A program made the translations under genes and the position numbers. A stretch of 64,000 bases of DNA from Acetobacter orleanensis (GTDB lineage: Bacteria; Pseudomonadota; Alphaproteobacteria; Acetobacterales; Acetobacteraceae): positions 1-64,000 of the forward strand of contig NZ_LHZV01000064.1 in assembly GCF_001581005.1 (NCBI RefSeq). The letters run 5' to 3'. Shown here piece by piece: positions 1-7,120 of this stretch; position 1 is the stretch's first letter; every line of letters starts with the position of its first letter. The notes under the pieces are model-generated. The model searched no databases. It worked only from the letters and a program-made list of their open reading frames with translations, and was not told the DNA's origin.

Positions 1-52
1 TTGAATCACACTTCAGCGAATTTCCAAACAGGCTCTTAGAGAATCCGAGCGG

Positions 53-3000
53 ATGTTTCGTCTGTTCACGGGTAATCCGGCGGGGCACGGCACCTATGTG
101 GCGGAGGCTTCCGGGGCGACCACGTCCCGGAAGAAGGTCGAGATCAAGAAGACTGCTCGGACCATTAAGACGCCTCCGACAACCGACCTCTGGCAACAGC
201 ATATTGATGGCACCCGGCCCTTGGGCATCGTTCCCGTTATGCCGGATGGTACTTGCCATTGGGCCGGTATCGATATCGACGAATACGATCTCGTTCATAC
301 GGACATCGTCAAGGCACTGGCCGAAAGAGATTTGCCGGGTATCGTCTGCCGGTCGAAGTCGGGCGGGGCGCATATCCTGTTCTTCTTCAGCGAACCGATA
401 AATGCCGGGAAGGTAAAGGCTAAGCTGAAGGGTGTGGTGGCCGATTTGGGTTGGCCTGCTGATACAGAGGTATTTCCTAAACAGGATATCCCCAATATCG
501 GGAACTGGCTTAATATGCCTTACTTCGATGCCGAGCACGGGACGCGCTATGCAGTTCTTGCAGACGGCAGAGGGATGTCGCTCTATCAGTTTCTCAAAGT
601 GGCTGAAGCGGGCCGGATCACAGAGGCGCAATTCAATATCCTGAACGCGGCAGAGGTAGCCCCGTCCTTTCAACGGGAAGCAATACCTCTGCGTGAACTG
701 ACTGACGAAGAGAAGGCTCTTGTCGAACGGACTGGGGGCACAGAAGCGGCTCTCGGGGAACTGGACGCAGCGGTTGCCCGTATCACAGATACTGCTGAGG
801 GCGGTCGAAATAGCCGCGTTTTTGCCTGCTCCGCACGTATCGGAGAGCTTGTTGGTGGTGGAGAGATAGACCGCCCCTTTGCTGAGAAGAAACTAATTGC
901 AGCGGGAATTACGACCGGATTGCCTCCGGGGGAAGCCGTTCAGGTCGTCCACAATGGGCTGAACACGGGGATTAGGAATCCCCGTAACGCTGTGACCGTT
1001 GATTGGAAAAAAGCCGGGATGTTGTCCCGTCGGGTTCCTTTCCTTGTAGATATAGACAGCGCCGCACAAGGAAGTCCGACAGCGCGTGCGTGGGTAGAAA
1101 GACTGGTTGCGGAGCGTAAGGCGTTCATTCTCAGCACCATGAGTATTCCGCCCGAGGCACGGCAGAGGCACCTTTATGAACAGAGAGCTTCGTTGCCTGA
1201 CTTGAAAGCGGAGGACTACCGGGGTGTCATCATTCTGCGTGCGCCCATGGGGCAGGGGAAAACTAAGGTTGTGGGAAGACGCTTTGCTGACTGGGCCAAG
1301 AGCCGTCCTGCTGCTGAGGTGCCTGATCCTCTGGGCGACGGTATGCGGACGCAGAAGCCGGGATTCATTGCGCTCTGTCATAGGGTCACGCTCACGGGGA
1401 GTCTGTCCGGTGTTCTTGATGTCACTTATTATAAAGATGCTGATGGGCAGGAGAGTGATCTGGCAACATGCCTTCCGTCATTGAAAAAGTCGGAGTTTTC
1501 CGGAGTAAGGGACGCCTGCGAGTATATTTTCATTGACGAAGTCTCGCAGGTTCTTCGGTTTCTTGCTTCTGACATCAACGACAGAGCCATTTACGAGGCG
1601 CTCAAGGATGTGGTCCGTCAGGCAAAGTGTGTGATTGCAGCCGACGCGGGGGCAGATGCCCGGACCGTCCGCTTCCTTGAGGAATGCCGACCGGGAGAAA
1701 CCTTTCGTATCATTGATGTGACCCCAGAACAGCGACCTGAGCTGGATGTCGAATATCTGGTGCATAGTGGTCGGGGAGCCGCCTCTGCCATTTGGGGCAG
1801 AATAGATGCTGAGTTGGATGCAGGCGAGCGGCTATGGGTTTCATGTGAGAGTGTGAAAGAAGCCAAGGCCCTGACAGAGCATCTTGTTAATCAGGGGCGC
1901 AGAGTATTGGGTATCTGGGCAGAGAATAAATTCAACCGGGACCAAGAGACTTTCCTCCTCGCGCCGGAGACCGAAAGCCGGAAATATGATGTGGTCGTGC
2001 ACTCTCCGGTAATTAGTTCCGGCATTTCTATTGAACATGGAAAGAACGAACATTTTACCTTCGGGGTGTTTATTGGGGCAGGTTATACCGCAACCCCAGC
2101 AGATGCGGCGCAGATGATGCGGCGAGTTCGTTATCTGAAAAAGTTGATTGTCTCTCTTCCGGAAATAAATAATCTCAAGCAGCGCGATGACCTTGAAGGC
2201 TACCTGAAAGGGCAGCGGGAAGCGGCGCGGCTGGCCGGGGTAGATGTCCTCTCTTATGATGAATTCCGTGCGGAGGTGTCTGTTGATGATGCGAACAGTA
2301 GAGCAGACTTTGGCAACGGGCTCCTCTGGGTGTTGGAGGAGATGGGAGCCAGTATTCGTAGGGGTAATGCGGATACGGATGCAGTCCTTGCGGAGGAACG
2401 CACAGCACTTCGGGTAGAGGGTGAGGCAACCTATGTGCTTGGCGTGCAGAATGCGTCAGTGATTGATGGTGATCGCTTCAATGAGTTGAAGCTGACGGAA
2501 AGGATTACTGAAGAACAGCGATACGAGCTGGAGGCATTCCGTATTAGGGAAGGCCTGAATGTTGCTGACCTTGATGATGCGACTATTGCGCTGTGGGATC
2601 ATGGCCGTGGGGTGGGTGTGCTGGACCGCATGGCGTCGGCCAAGGGGAAAGAGGTGCCGGACAGCGGGGAGATGACCATCTCGAAGCGAAAGCTGTGGAG
2701 CCAGATACGAGAAGCCTATGGACGCATTCTTGCCGGAGTGGACCTGAAGGAAGGGGTGCGGGTTAGCAAGGAAGAGGCGCAGGGGATAGCAGACCGAGCT
2801 TGGGATGAACGGTTCTTGATGGCACATCTCGGCGTTGTGCCTGTGAGGTGGCGAGTGGATGCGAAGCGGCGCTCTGCTTATCTTGAAGTCAAGGATATTT
2901 TCCTCCGGTTGGGACTGACCTGCAAGACCATCCGCAACCGGCGTGCCGGGACCGAATCCTACGCGGTGGCCGGGGTCGATACGGTGTGCCAGATGGTTGG

Positions 3001-3250
3001 GTATCGATGGGCTCCCGAACGCTGGGACGGGCCGCTTTTCGGGGGTTCTAATATAAGAGAATTTAAAAAACCGGCCCGTCAGACTACGCCGGAACAACTC
3101 CCGCTACTGCTCCCGGCTAACGATGACCCGAACCTTTGGCCGGAGTTTACGGAAAAGCCTTCTGCAATCTTTCCATGGATGGAAATCAACCCGGCAGATC
3201 TCCCGGACTTCATCCGGAGCGATCCCGCATTCTGGCAGATGGCAACGTAA
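53..3250 (+). CDS. Fused archaeo-eukaryotic primase / UL9-like helicase replication protein
   Basis: This 1065-residue protein probably primes and unwinds DNA to replicate the element. The N-terminal third (about 1-200) resembles the AEP primase domain of TOTE-type and plasmid replication proteins: a GIDIDEYD motif supplies the D-x-D metal ligands (D74, D76), and SGGAH (H107) is the usual s-x-H nucleotide-binding motif. The middle is a superfamily-2 helicase like herpesvirus UL9 and CyRepA1 plasmid proteins, with Walker A APMGQGKT (397-404) and Walker B IDE (494-496). The C-terminal 300 residues are not recognised. The frame is open only after a TGA at 2-4, and ATG 53 is the first standard start. 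The upstream codons read like protein (QALRESER), so the N-terminus could be slightly trimmed. Confidence 0.75.
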   Translation: MFRLFTGNPAGHGTYVAEASGATTSRKKVEIKKTARTIKTPPTTDLWQQHIDGTRPLGIVPVMPDGTCHWAGIDIDEYDLVHTDIVKALAERDLPGIVCRSKSGGAHILFFFSEPINAGKVKAKLKGVVADLGWPADTEVFPKQDIPNIGNWLNMPYFDAEHGTRYAVLADGRGMSLYQFLKVAEAGRITEAQFNILNAAEVAPSFQREAIPLRELTDEEKALVERTGGTEAALGELDAAVARITDTAEGGRNSRVFACSARIGELVGGGEIDRPFAEKKLIAAGITTGLPPGEAVQVVHNGLNTGIRNPRNAVTVDWKKAGMLSRRVPFLVDIDSAAQGSPTARAWVERLVAERKAFILSTMSIPPEARQRHLYEQRASLPDLKAEDYRGVIILRAPMGQGKTKVVGRRFADWAKSRPAAEVPDPLGDGMRTQKPGFIALCHRVTLTGSLSGVLDVTYYKDADGQESDLATCLPSLKKSEFSGVRDACEYIFIDEVSQVLRFLASDINDRAIYEALKDVVRQAKCVIAADAGADARTVRFLEECRPGETFRIIDVTPEQRPELDVEYLVHSGRGAASAIWGRIDAELDAGERLWVSCESVKEAKALTEHLVNQGRRVLGIWAENKFNRDQETFLLAPETESRKYDVVVHSPVISSGISIEHGKNEHFTFGVFIGAGYTATPADAAQMMRRVRYLKKLIVSLPEINNLKQRDDLEGYLKGQREAARLAGVDVLSYDEFRAEVSVDDANSRADFGNGLLWVLEEMGASIRRGNADTDAVLAEERTALRVEGEATYVLGVQNASVIDGDRFNELKLTERITEEQRYELEAFRIREGLNVADLDDATIALWDHGRGVGVLDRMASAKGKEVPDSGEMTISKRKLWSQIREAYGRILAGVDLKEGVRVSKEEAQGIADRAWDERFLMAHLGVVPVRWRVDAKRRSAYLEVKDIFLRLGLTCKTIRNRRAGTESYAVAGVDTVCQMVGYRWAPERWDGPLFGGSNIREFKKPARQTTPEQLPLLLPANDDPNLWPEFTEKPSAIFPWMEINPADLPDFIRSDPAFWQMAT

Positions 3251-3323
3251 TCAGACGGACGAATTCCATTTCGATACAGCAACTGTCGTAGTAAAATAAT
3301 CCTTGTGAAAAGGAGAGCATGAG

Positions 3324-3616
3324 ATGAATGAAGATACTGTCATCATGCGCATGCGGGAATAGAAAGACTGACTCAGTGTGATGGCGACCCACGCTTCGAA
3401 CGCGCAGACAGGATTGCCGATGCCATTCCGGCATTTCACAGAATATACGCGGACCCCGATCGGATGGACCTTTGCGTTCCCGCCGACCAATATTTTGGCT
3501 ACATGCTGGGGATCATGAATAGTCTTCCTGAATGGCTGCGAGGCGGCTTGATGGACGCACATGAAGCCCAAATACACCGCCGGTTGGCTCTGCTGCCACG
3601 TAAGACAGTCGGATGA
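3324..3616 (+). pseudogene. Small unknown gene, apparently frameshifted
   Basis: A good ribosome binding site (AAAGGAGAG, about 3309-3316) precedes ATG 3324, but that frame stops at TAG 3360-3362 after 12 codons. A second frame, entered just there (from about 3359), stays open to TGA 3614-3616 and reads like real protein (ERLTQCDGDPRFERAD, then VPADQYFGYMLGIM). Inserting one base near 3360 joins the two into a product of about 97 residues. The second frame has no ATG, GTG or TTG start before an internal methionine, which argues for a broken gene or a sequencing indel rather than a separate gene. No family was recognised. Confidence 0.5.
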
Positions 3617-3640
3617 TCAAGGAGGCGGAATGGGAGTCAT

Positions 3641-3669
3641 CCCTGCGAGAGCGTAAGCAGTCCGCAGGG
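3641..3669. repeat. Short inverted repeat between two converging genes
   Basis: CCCTGCG (3641-3647) and CGCAGGG (3663-3669) form a 7-bp stem with a 15-nt loop. It lies between the end of the broken small gene and the end of the converging UDG-like gene. There is no T run, so a terminator role is only possible. Confidence 0.35.
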
Positions 3670-3704
3670 CTCCTCCTACCTCCGGTTCGGTAAGGGGTAG
3701 CGCG

Positions 3705-4376
3705 TTACGTGGGCCATCCTTCCTGCGTCTGCTCTGTCCTTTGGGGAGTCTGTATCGTTGCGAAATATGCCTTTAGGCACTCTCGGTCTCCCCGGCTTAT
3801 TCGGGAGCCACTGAGATGGACCGTCCCTATCGCTTTGCAGCCCCATAGGGTGCCTTTGCGGGCAAGCACCCGGCCTTTCTCCCCGTGCAAAGACGGTTCG
3901 CTCTGAGTCAGCCAGTTAAACGTCCCCAACCCTATAACAATCAGGCATTCTGGTCGAAGTGCCCGCACAATACGTTCTGCATTTTTTCGGCTGAAAATCT
4001 CAAGATCAATGCGTAGTGTTTTCGGTATCCTATTCCAATCAGCGATACTTGGAGCTCGAAAGAAAATAGCGTTAAGCCCGGAGCATCGCGCCACCACTTC
4101 CGGCTCCCAAATCGCCCTCACTTGTCTGGCGAGCGGCCATTCCTCTGTCGCGTAGTCGCAGGTCTCCGGCCACGTCTCATGATGATCGGCACAGTCAATT
4201 GTTCGTCCACCCGGCTGATACCCAAGAAACAGAAACGGTGCATCGACCACCGGAGGGCCGTATAAGATGCGAAAGCCAAGGGCGTATTTACCAAGAGATT
4301 CTTCACATTGACGATAGTAATCATTGGTGGCCGCATAGACACTTTGGCATATGTCCTCGGCAATTTGGTTGTACAT
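3705..4376 (-). CDS. Uracil-DNA-glycosylase-superfamily-like protein
   Basis: The 223-residue product has the layout of the UDG superfamily: an early strand-plus-loop motif (FLFLGYQPGG), a middle strand with LNAIFFRAPS, a helix-strand segment ending in ECLIVIGLGTFNWL, and a late histidine motif (TVHLSGSR). Family members excise uracil or other damaged bases. The catalytic residues cannot be assigned by eye, so this may be an inactive or divergent relative. The start is set at the Met of MYNQIAEDI; an in-frame upstream ATG would add 17 residues, but the conserved region starts after the inner one. It is the only gene of this segment on the minus strand and may act in repair or defence for the element. 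Confidence 0.5.
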   Translation of the reverse strand: MYNQIAEDICQSVYAATNDYYRQCEESLGKYALGFRILYGPPVVDAPFLFLGYQPGGRTIDCADHHETWPETCDYATEEWPLARQVRAIWEPEVVARCSGLNAIFFRAPSIADWNRIPKTLRIDLEIFSRKNAERIVRALRPECLIVIGLGTFNWLTQSEPSLHGEKGRVLARKGTLWGCKAIGTVHLSGSRISRGDRECLKAYFATIQTPQRTEQTQEGWPT

Positions 4377-4893
4377 TACTTTGCCTTTCTGTTGGCAAAG
4401 GCGAGCATTTTCCGGTGCGGGGGTCAAGACTGGCGTTGCAAGCGCCGTAGCAGACCGCTGGGTCGGTTGTAGAAAGGGATAGACCTAAGTCCTTCGGAAA
4501 TTCCTGTGAGGAACCTGTGGCCTGCTGGCATCCTCTAGCGCTGATGCACGATAAAATGGGTTAGTAAACATTACCTATTTTCGACCATACTTACGCCACT
4601 CCCGCCCTTCTGTTTACTGCTCTGATTGGTTGTTACCAAGAGCGGCTCTAAGGCTGGCTGTTACATATCTGTTCTCTTAACTCACTGTCAAAGAATGCTA
4701 ATCATGGAAAAATTGGCTTCTAGAGTGGCCTCCAAACCTTCTGAATTGTTTCTCAAGAAAAATAAAAATTCTTTTTCATATCAAATAATATCAAAATACG
4801 TTTCGATTACTTTTTAATAATTACACGCTAAATAGAGGGTGGTTAGACCCGATTACCATCGTGTTAGGGGATGATTACAATTGGAGGCCCTAG
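4377..4893. other. Intergenic region between divergent genes of the element
   Basis: About 500 bases separate the start of the UDG-like gene from the start of the small-gene operon. The right half is clearly AT-richer than the surroundings. It contains the perfect inverted repeat AGTAAACA (4563-4570) / TGTTTACT (4611-4618), which could be an operator or part of a replication origin. A 63-codon frame at 4626-4817 has no ribosome binding site and biased AT-driven composition, so it is not called. Confidence 0.4.
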
Positions 4894-5229
4894 ATGGCAG
4901 TTTCAAAAATTAAGAAAGAACTGGGACCTTTTACCAAAAGCGACAGTCGATTGATCGCTGATGGCAGAAGCGCACCGGCTCGTCGGTATCGTAAATATAT
5001 CAAGGCACTCAAACAGGATTTTGGAGAAAACCTTCAGCCGACTCAACAGCTTCTTGTCGAACGCACCGCCATGATGCTCACCCGGTTGCATTACCTCGAT
5101 AATCGCATTCTCATGGATGATGAGTTCGGGCAGCACGATAATAATCAATATATCGCGTGGCAGAACGCTGTGCGTCGGAATCTTGCCGAGCTGGAAGCAA
5201 CCCGTAAATCAGTATTGGGAGTGTGGTGA
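4894..5229 (+). CDS. Small phage-type protein (possible terminase-small-subunit-like)
   Basis: This 111-residue protein has a perfect GGAGG six bases before its ATG. It shows the pattern of small proteins common in alphaproteobacterial phages and islands: a DGRSAPARRYRK segment, a helix around QQLLVERTAMMLTRLHYLD, and a C-terminal helix WQNAVRRNLAELEATRKS. Relatives with this layout often sit near terminase genes and some are called terminase small subunits. That assignment is weak here because no large terminase is visible. It opens a run of four genes with 1-4 base overlaps or very short gaps (to 6473), so it is probably the first gene of an operon. Confidence 0.55.
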   Translation: MAVSKIKKELGPFTKSDSRLIADGRSAPARRYRKYIKALKQDFGENLQPTQQLLVERTAMMLTRLHYLDNRILMDDEFGQHDNNQYIAWQNAVRRNLAELEATRKSVLGVW

Positions 5230-5432
5230 TGAGTGTTCCCGGCGATGACTACGTGCAATGGAGCCAAGGACAGATTCCCGGTCTGACCGGGAAAGAATCC
5301 CATATCGAACTGGTTAAATACCATCTCGAAGCAGCTCAAACATTTCTGGAAGAAGCAGATTCTGCCTCAGATGTCGTGGGATTGGTGATTGAAGCGCTCG
5401 ATCTTCTTTATGGCGTTAGGCCGGGAGGATAG
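5229..5432 (+). CDS. Small hypothetical protein of the element operon
   Basis: This 67-residue acidic protein (starting MSVPGDDYVQW) begins at an ATG that overlaps the TGA of the previous gene by one base, a translational-coupling layout. It is mostly helical by composition and has no recognised domain. Its last codons contain the GGGAGGA ribosome binding site of the next gene. GTG 5223 is an alternative start two codons upstream. Confidence 0.55.
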   Translation: MSVPGDDYVQWSQGQIPGLTGKESHIELVKYHLEAAQTFLEEADSASDVVGLVIEALDLLYGVRPGG

Positions 5433-5460
5433 CCGATGCTACGATTTCTGAAGAAAAATT

Positions 5461-5838
5461 ATGGATTTTCTCATGGCTTTTAAAAAAGCGAGATCTAATT
5501 CTGTTCGGCGTATCCGAACTTTTGATGCGCCAATCACGGCCTTTTTTCGACGGAAGCACGAACGCACAGGAGGTCGCGGTAGCACCAAAGATAAACCGAT
5601 GCCTATGTGGACGCAGCATGTCGCCCCGACCAATTCAGAGGTCAGCATCCCGTCCATTCGGAAGAACAGCTCTTCTGCCGTGGGCTTGGTTCTGAAGAAA
5701 CAGCAGGACCGAGCAGACGAGATCCACAACCCAACCCCAGAAGCGAACAGGCCGCAACTTATCCCCCAGAAAGGCGACGAAAACGCCACCCGGCTTCAAT
5801 ACATCATTCGCCGCGCTAAAGAGTATTGGAATAAATGA
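5461..5838 (+). CDS. Basic hypothetical protein, 5' end possibly frameshifted
   Basis: The frame gives 125 residues, rich in Lys and Arg near the N-terminus (FKKARSNSVRRIR), with a low-complexity middle and a helical C-terminus (ATRLQYIIRRAKEYWNK). No domain was recognised. ATG 5461 has no clear ribosome binding site. A much better signal, GGGAGGA at 5423-5429, serves ATG 5436, whose frame reads MLRFLKKNYGFSHGF and stops at 5481-5483 in an A/T homopolymer, exactly where this frame continues with KKARSNS. The real product may therefore start at 5436, with an indel or slippage at TTTTAAAAAA. Confidence 0.5.
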   Translation: MDFLMAFKKARSNSVRRIRTFDAPITAFFRRKHERTGGRGSTKDKPMPMWTQHVAPTNSEVSIPSIRKNSSSAVGLVLKKQQDRADEIHNPTPEANRPQLIPQKGDENATRLQYIIRRAKEYWNK

Positions 5839-6473
5839 TGAACAAACTACAGACCAATCTGGCAGCGGCTAAGAACCGCTATCAGGATACTCTCAAGGCT
5901 TTGGACGAAGTCGGTGCCAGGCAAGTCAAGGCTACTAAAATCGTCTCCGCGCTTCAGGCTGAGAAGGACTCTCTTGTTGCCGTCCATGAGCAGGTCAACA
6001 ACATCCGGCTTGATGCGATGGAAACAGGTAAGACCACGGTTTATCTCCCGGTTGAGTTGTCAAAGAAATATGAGCGGTTGCGGGAGATTGACGAAGTCCT
6101 TCCGACAGCTCTTCGCCGGAAAGAATCCCTTGCTAAGGAAAGAGCGGTCACTGCGGCGGCTGTAGAGGATGCGAGTGAGGCTGTTCGCCGGGAAGCCGGG
6201 AGTATCCTTGCAGCGGAGCAGGCAGATGTCTGGGAGCGAGCCAAGGAGCTATGGAGCGAGTATGTTGAGACGATCCGAGAGGTTCTTGTTCTTGGCTCTA
6301 CCGGGCATGGACGTTATCCATGGTCCGAGATAGCTGAACATCTCAATTCTTTGACGCCTTCTGCTTACAGGGAACTGAACGGGGAAGGGGTAGCTAAAAC
6401 CAATGTTGGGCGAGAGAAGGTCCGGCAGAGGTATGCTGATCTCATCGCTCCGTTGGGTGCAGCACCCTCCTGA
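5835..6473 (+). CDS. Coiled-coil hypothetical protein of the element
   Basis: This 212-residue protein starts at ATG 5835 (or ATG 5838), overlapping the stop of the preceding gene by four bases. Residues 1-150 are mostly charged heptad-like helix (NRYQDTLKALDEVGARQVKATK, then EAVRREAGSILAAEQADVWERAKEL), so a long coiled coil is likely. The C-terminus is more polar and may fold separately. It is the last gene of the small operon and is followed by a strong terminator. No family was recognised; a structural or DNA-packaging accessory role is only a guess. Confidence 0.6.
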   Translation: MMNKLQTNLAAAKNRYQDTLKALDEVGARQVKATKIVSALQAEKDSLVAVHEQVNNIRLDAMETGKTTVYLPVELSKKYERLREIDEVLPTALRRKESLAKERAVTAAAVEDASEAVRREAGSILAAEQADVWERAKELWSEYVETIREVLVLGSTGHGRYPWSEIAEHLNSLTPSAYRELNGEGVAKTNVGREKVRQRYADLIAPLGAAPS

Positions 6474-6480
6474 AAGAAAA

Positions 6481-6512
6481 AACCCCTCCGCCGTGAGGGC
6501 TGCGGAGGGGTT
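6481..6512 (+). terminator. Rho-independent terminator of the element operon
   Basis: AACCCCTCCGC (6481-6491) pairs perfectly with GCGGAGGGGTT (6502-6512) around a 10-nt loop, seven bases after the stop of the coiled-coil gene. It could also serve the opposite strand. Confidence 0.8.
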
Positions 6513-6737
6513 TCATCGAAGATTCACAGAAAGAAACCCGACCGGGAAGAGCCGGTCGTTAGCCCCTTTATAGCCCGACAAGCGCCCTGCGACTAATTCA
6601 TATTTTACGGCGAGTAGATAGTTGGCCTTGCGTCTGTGCCGTTTAGCGAGCGGAGTCGTAAAGGCGGGCGTTAAGAGGGGCGGGTAATACGGCCATCCAA
6701 TTAATCTATTGTTTTATAAAGAAATTTTTCCAAAGAT
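6513..6737. other. Non-coding end of the element next to the tRNA
   Basis: No gene is seen here. A second hairpin, CGACCGG (6539-6545) with CCGGTCG (6552-6558), follows the operon terminator. The last 40 bases before the tRNA 3' end are very AT-rich. A recombination site would be expected at the tRNA edge, but no core repeat can be confirmed without the other end of the element. Confidence 0.4.
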
Positions 6738-7068
6738 TGGTGTCCGCGACGGGATTCGAACCCATGGCCCCAGGATTCTTGCCACTTCGGTTTTCACCGC
6801 CACCCGGCTTTGCTCCCTGTATGAAGGGGCCGGGTGTTTGTGGTCTGGACTGTCCCTTTGCCTTAAGCTGTTTCCAGCCCGTAGGCACCGCCCGTCCAGT
6901 CTCTACACCTTCCGCCTCTGTTGCCAGAGGGCGGCTTGGCTCGGGATCGGCACGGCCTGAGCAGGCCAGAGCGTTCCCCGAATTTGAGCGGATACACCAT
7001 GGAGTTTCCCGTCATGGCGCCCAATTACCTTAGGAATCCTGTGCTCTATCCTGCTGAGCTACGCGGAC
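6738..7068 (-). tRNA. tRNA-Arg(CCU), split by a group I intron
   Basis: The 5' exon is 7068 down to 7032 and the 3' exon 6777 down to 6738, with CCA encoded. Joined, they give a 77-nt tRNA: acceptor stem GTCCGCG/CGCGGAC, D stem GCTC/GAGC, anticodon stem CAGGA/TCCTG, seven-base anticodon loop TTCCTAA (anticodon CCT), and T arm ATGGG-TTCGAAT-CCCGT. The split falls after the T of the anticodon. This tRNA reads AGG codons. Its 3' end faces the accessory element and probably served as its attachment site. Confidence 0.93.
6778..7031 (-). ncRNA. Group I self-splicing intron in the tRNA-Arg anticodon loop
   Basis: The 254-nt insert follows group I rules: the 5' exon ends in U and the intron ends in G. 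About 25 nt into the intron, GGGAA can pair with the exon end UUCCU to form P1 with a U-G pair at the splice site. Compact hairpins with GNRA loops are visible (GCTG-GAAA-CAGC, CCTCTG-GCAA-CAGAGG, CGGT-GAAA-ACCG). GACTGGAC and ACAGTCCAGACC look like the P7 partners. There is no ORF for a homing endonuclease. Small introns of this kind at this site are known in alphaproteobacterial tRNA-Arg(CCU), for example in Agrobacterium. Confidence 0.9.
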
Positions 7069-7120
7069 ACACGCTGGCGTTTATACTCAAAGCCCTGTGC
7101 AGGAGCAAGGGTAAGGGTGC

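Larger units (their letters stand above)
1..6737. mobile_element. Right-hand part of an integrated element at tRNA-Arg(CCU)
   Basis: This segment ends directly against the 3' end of the tRNA-Arg(CCU) gene (CCA at 6738-6740, tRNA on the minus strand), the usual attachment point for tyrosine-recombinase elements. Its content is accessory: a fused primase-helicase replication protein, a UDG-like protein, small unknown genes packed with overlaps, and two apparent frameshifts. Everything right of the tRNA is housekeeping. No integrase, capsid or portal gene is visible, and no copy of the tRNA 3' end is present near position 1, so the left boundary and att site must lie outside the window. It could be a satellite phage, an integrated plasmid or a decayed prophage. 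Confidence 0.6.

Noticed and set aside
4626-4817. 63-codon frame in the AT-rich gap of the element
   Set aside because: No ribosome binding site; residues follow the AT bias and show no protein pattern.
6481-6558. Attachment core repeat near the tRNA
   Set aside because: The repeats there are inverted and fit terminators; none copies the tRNA 3' exon.
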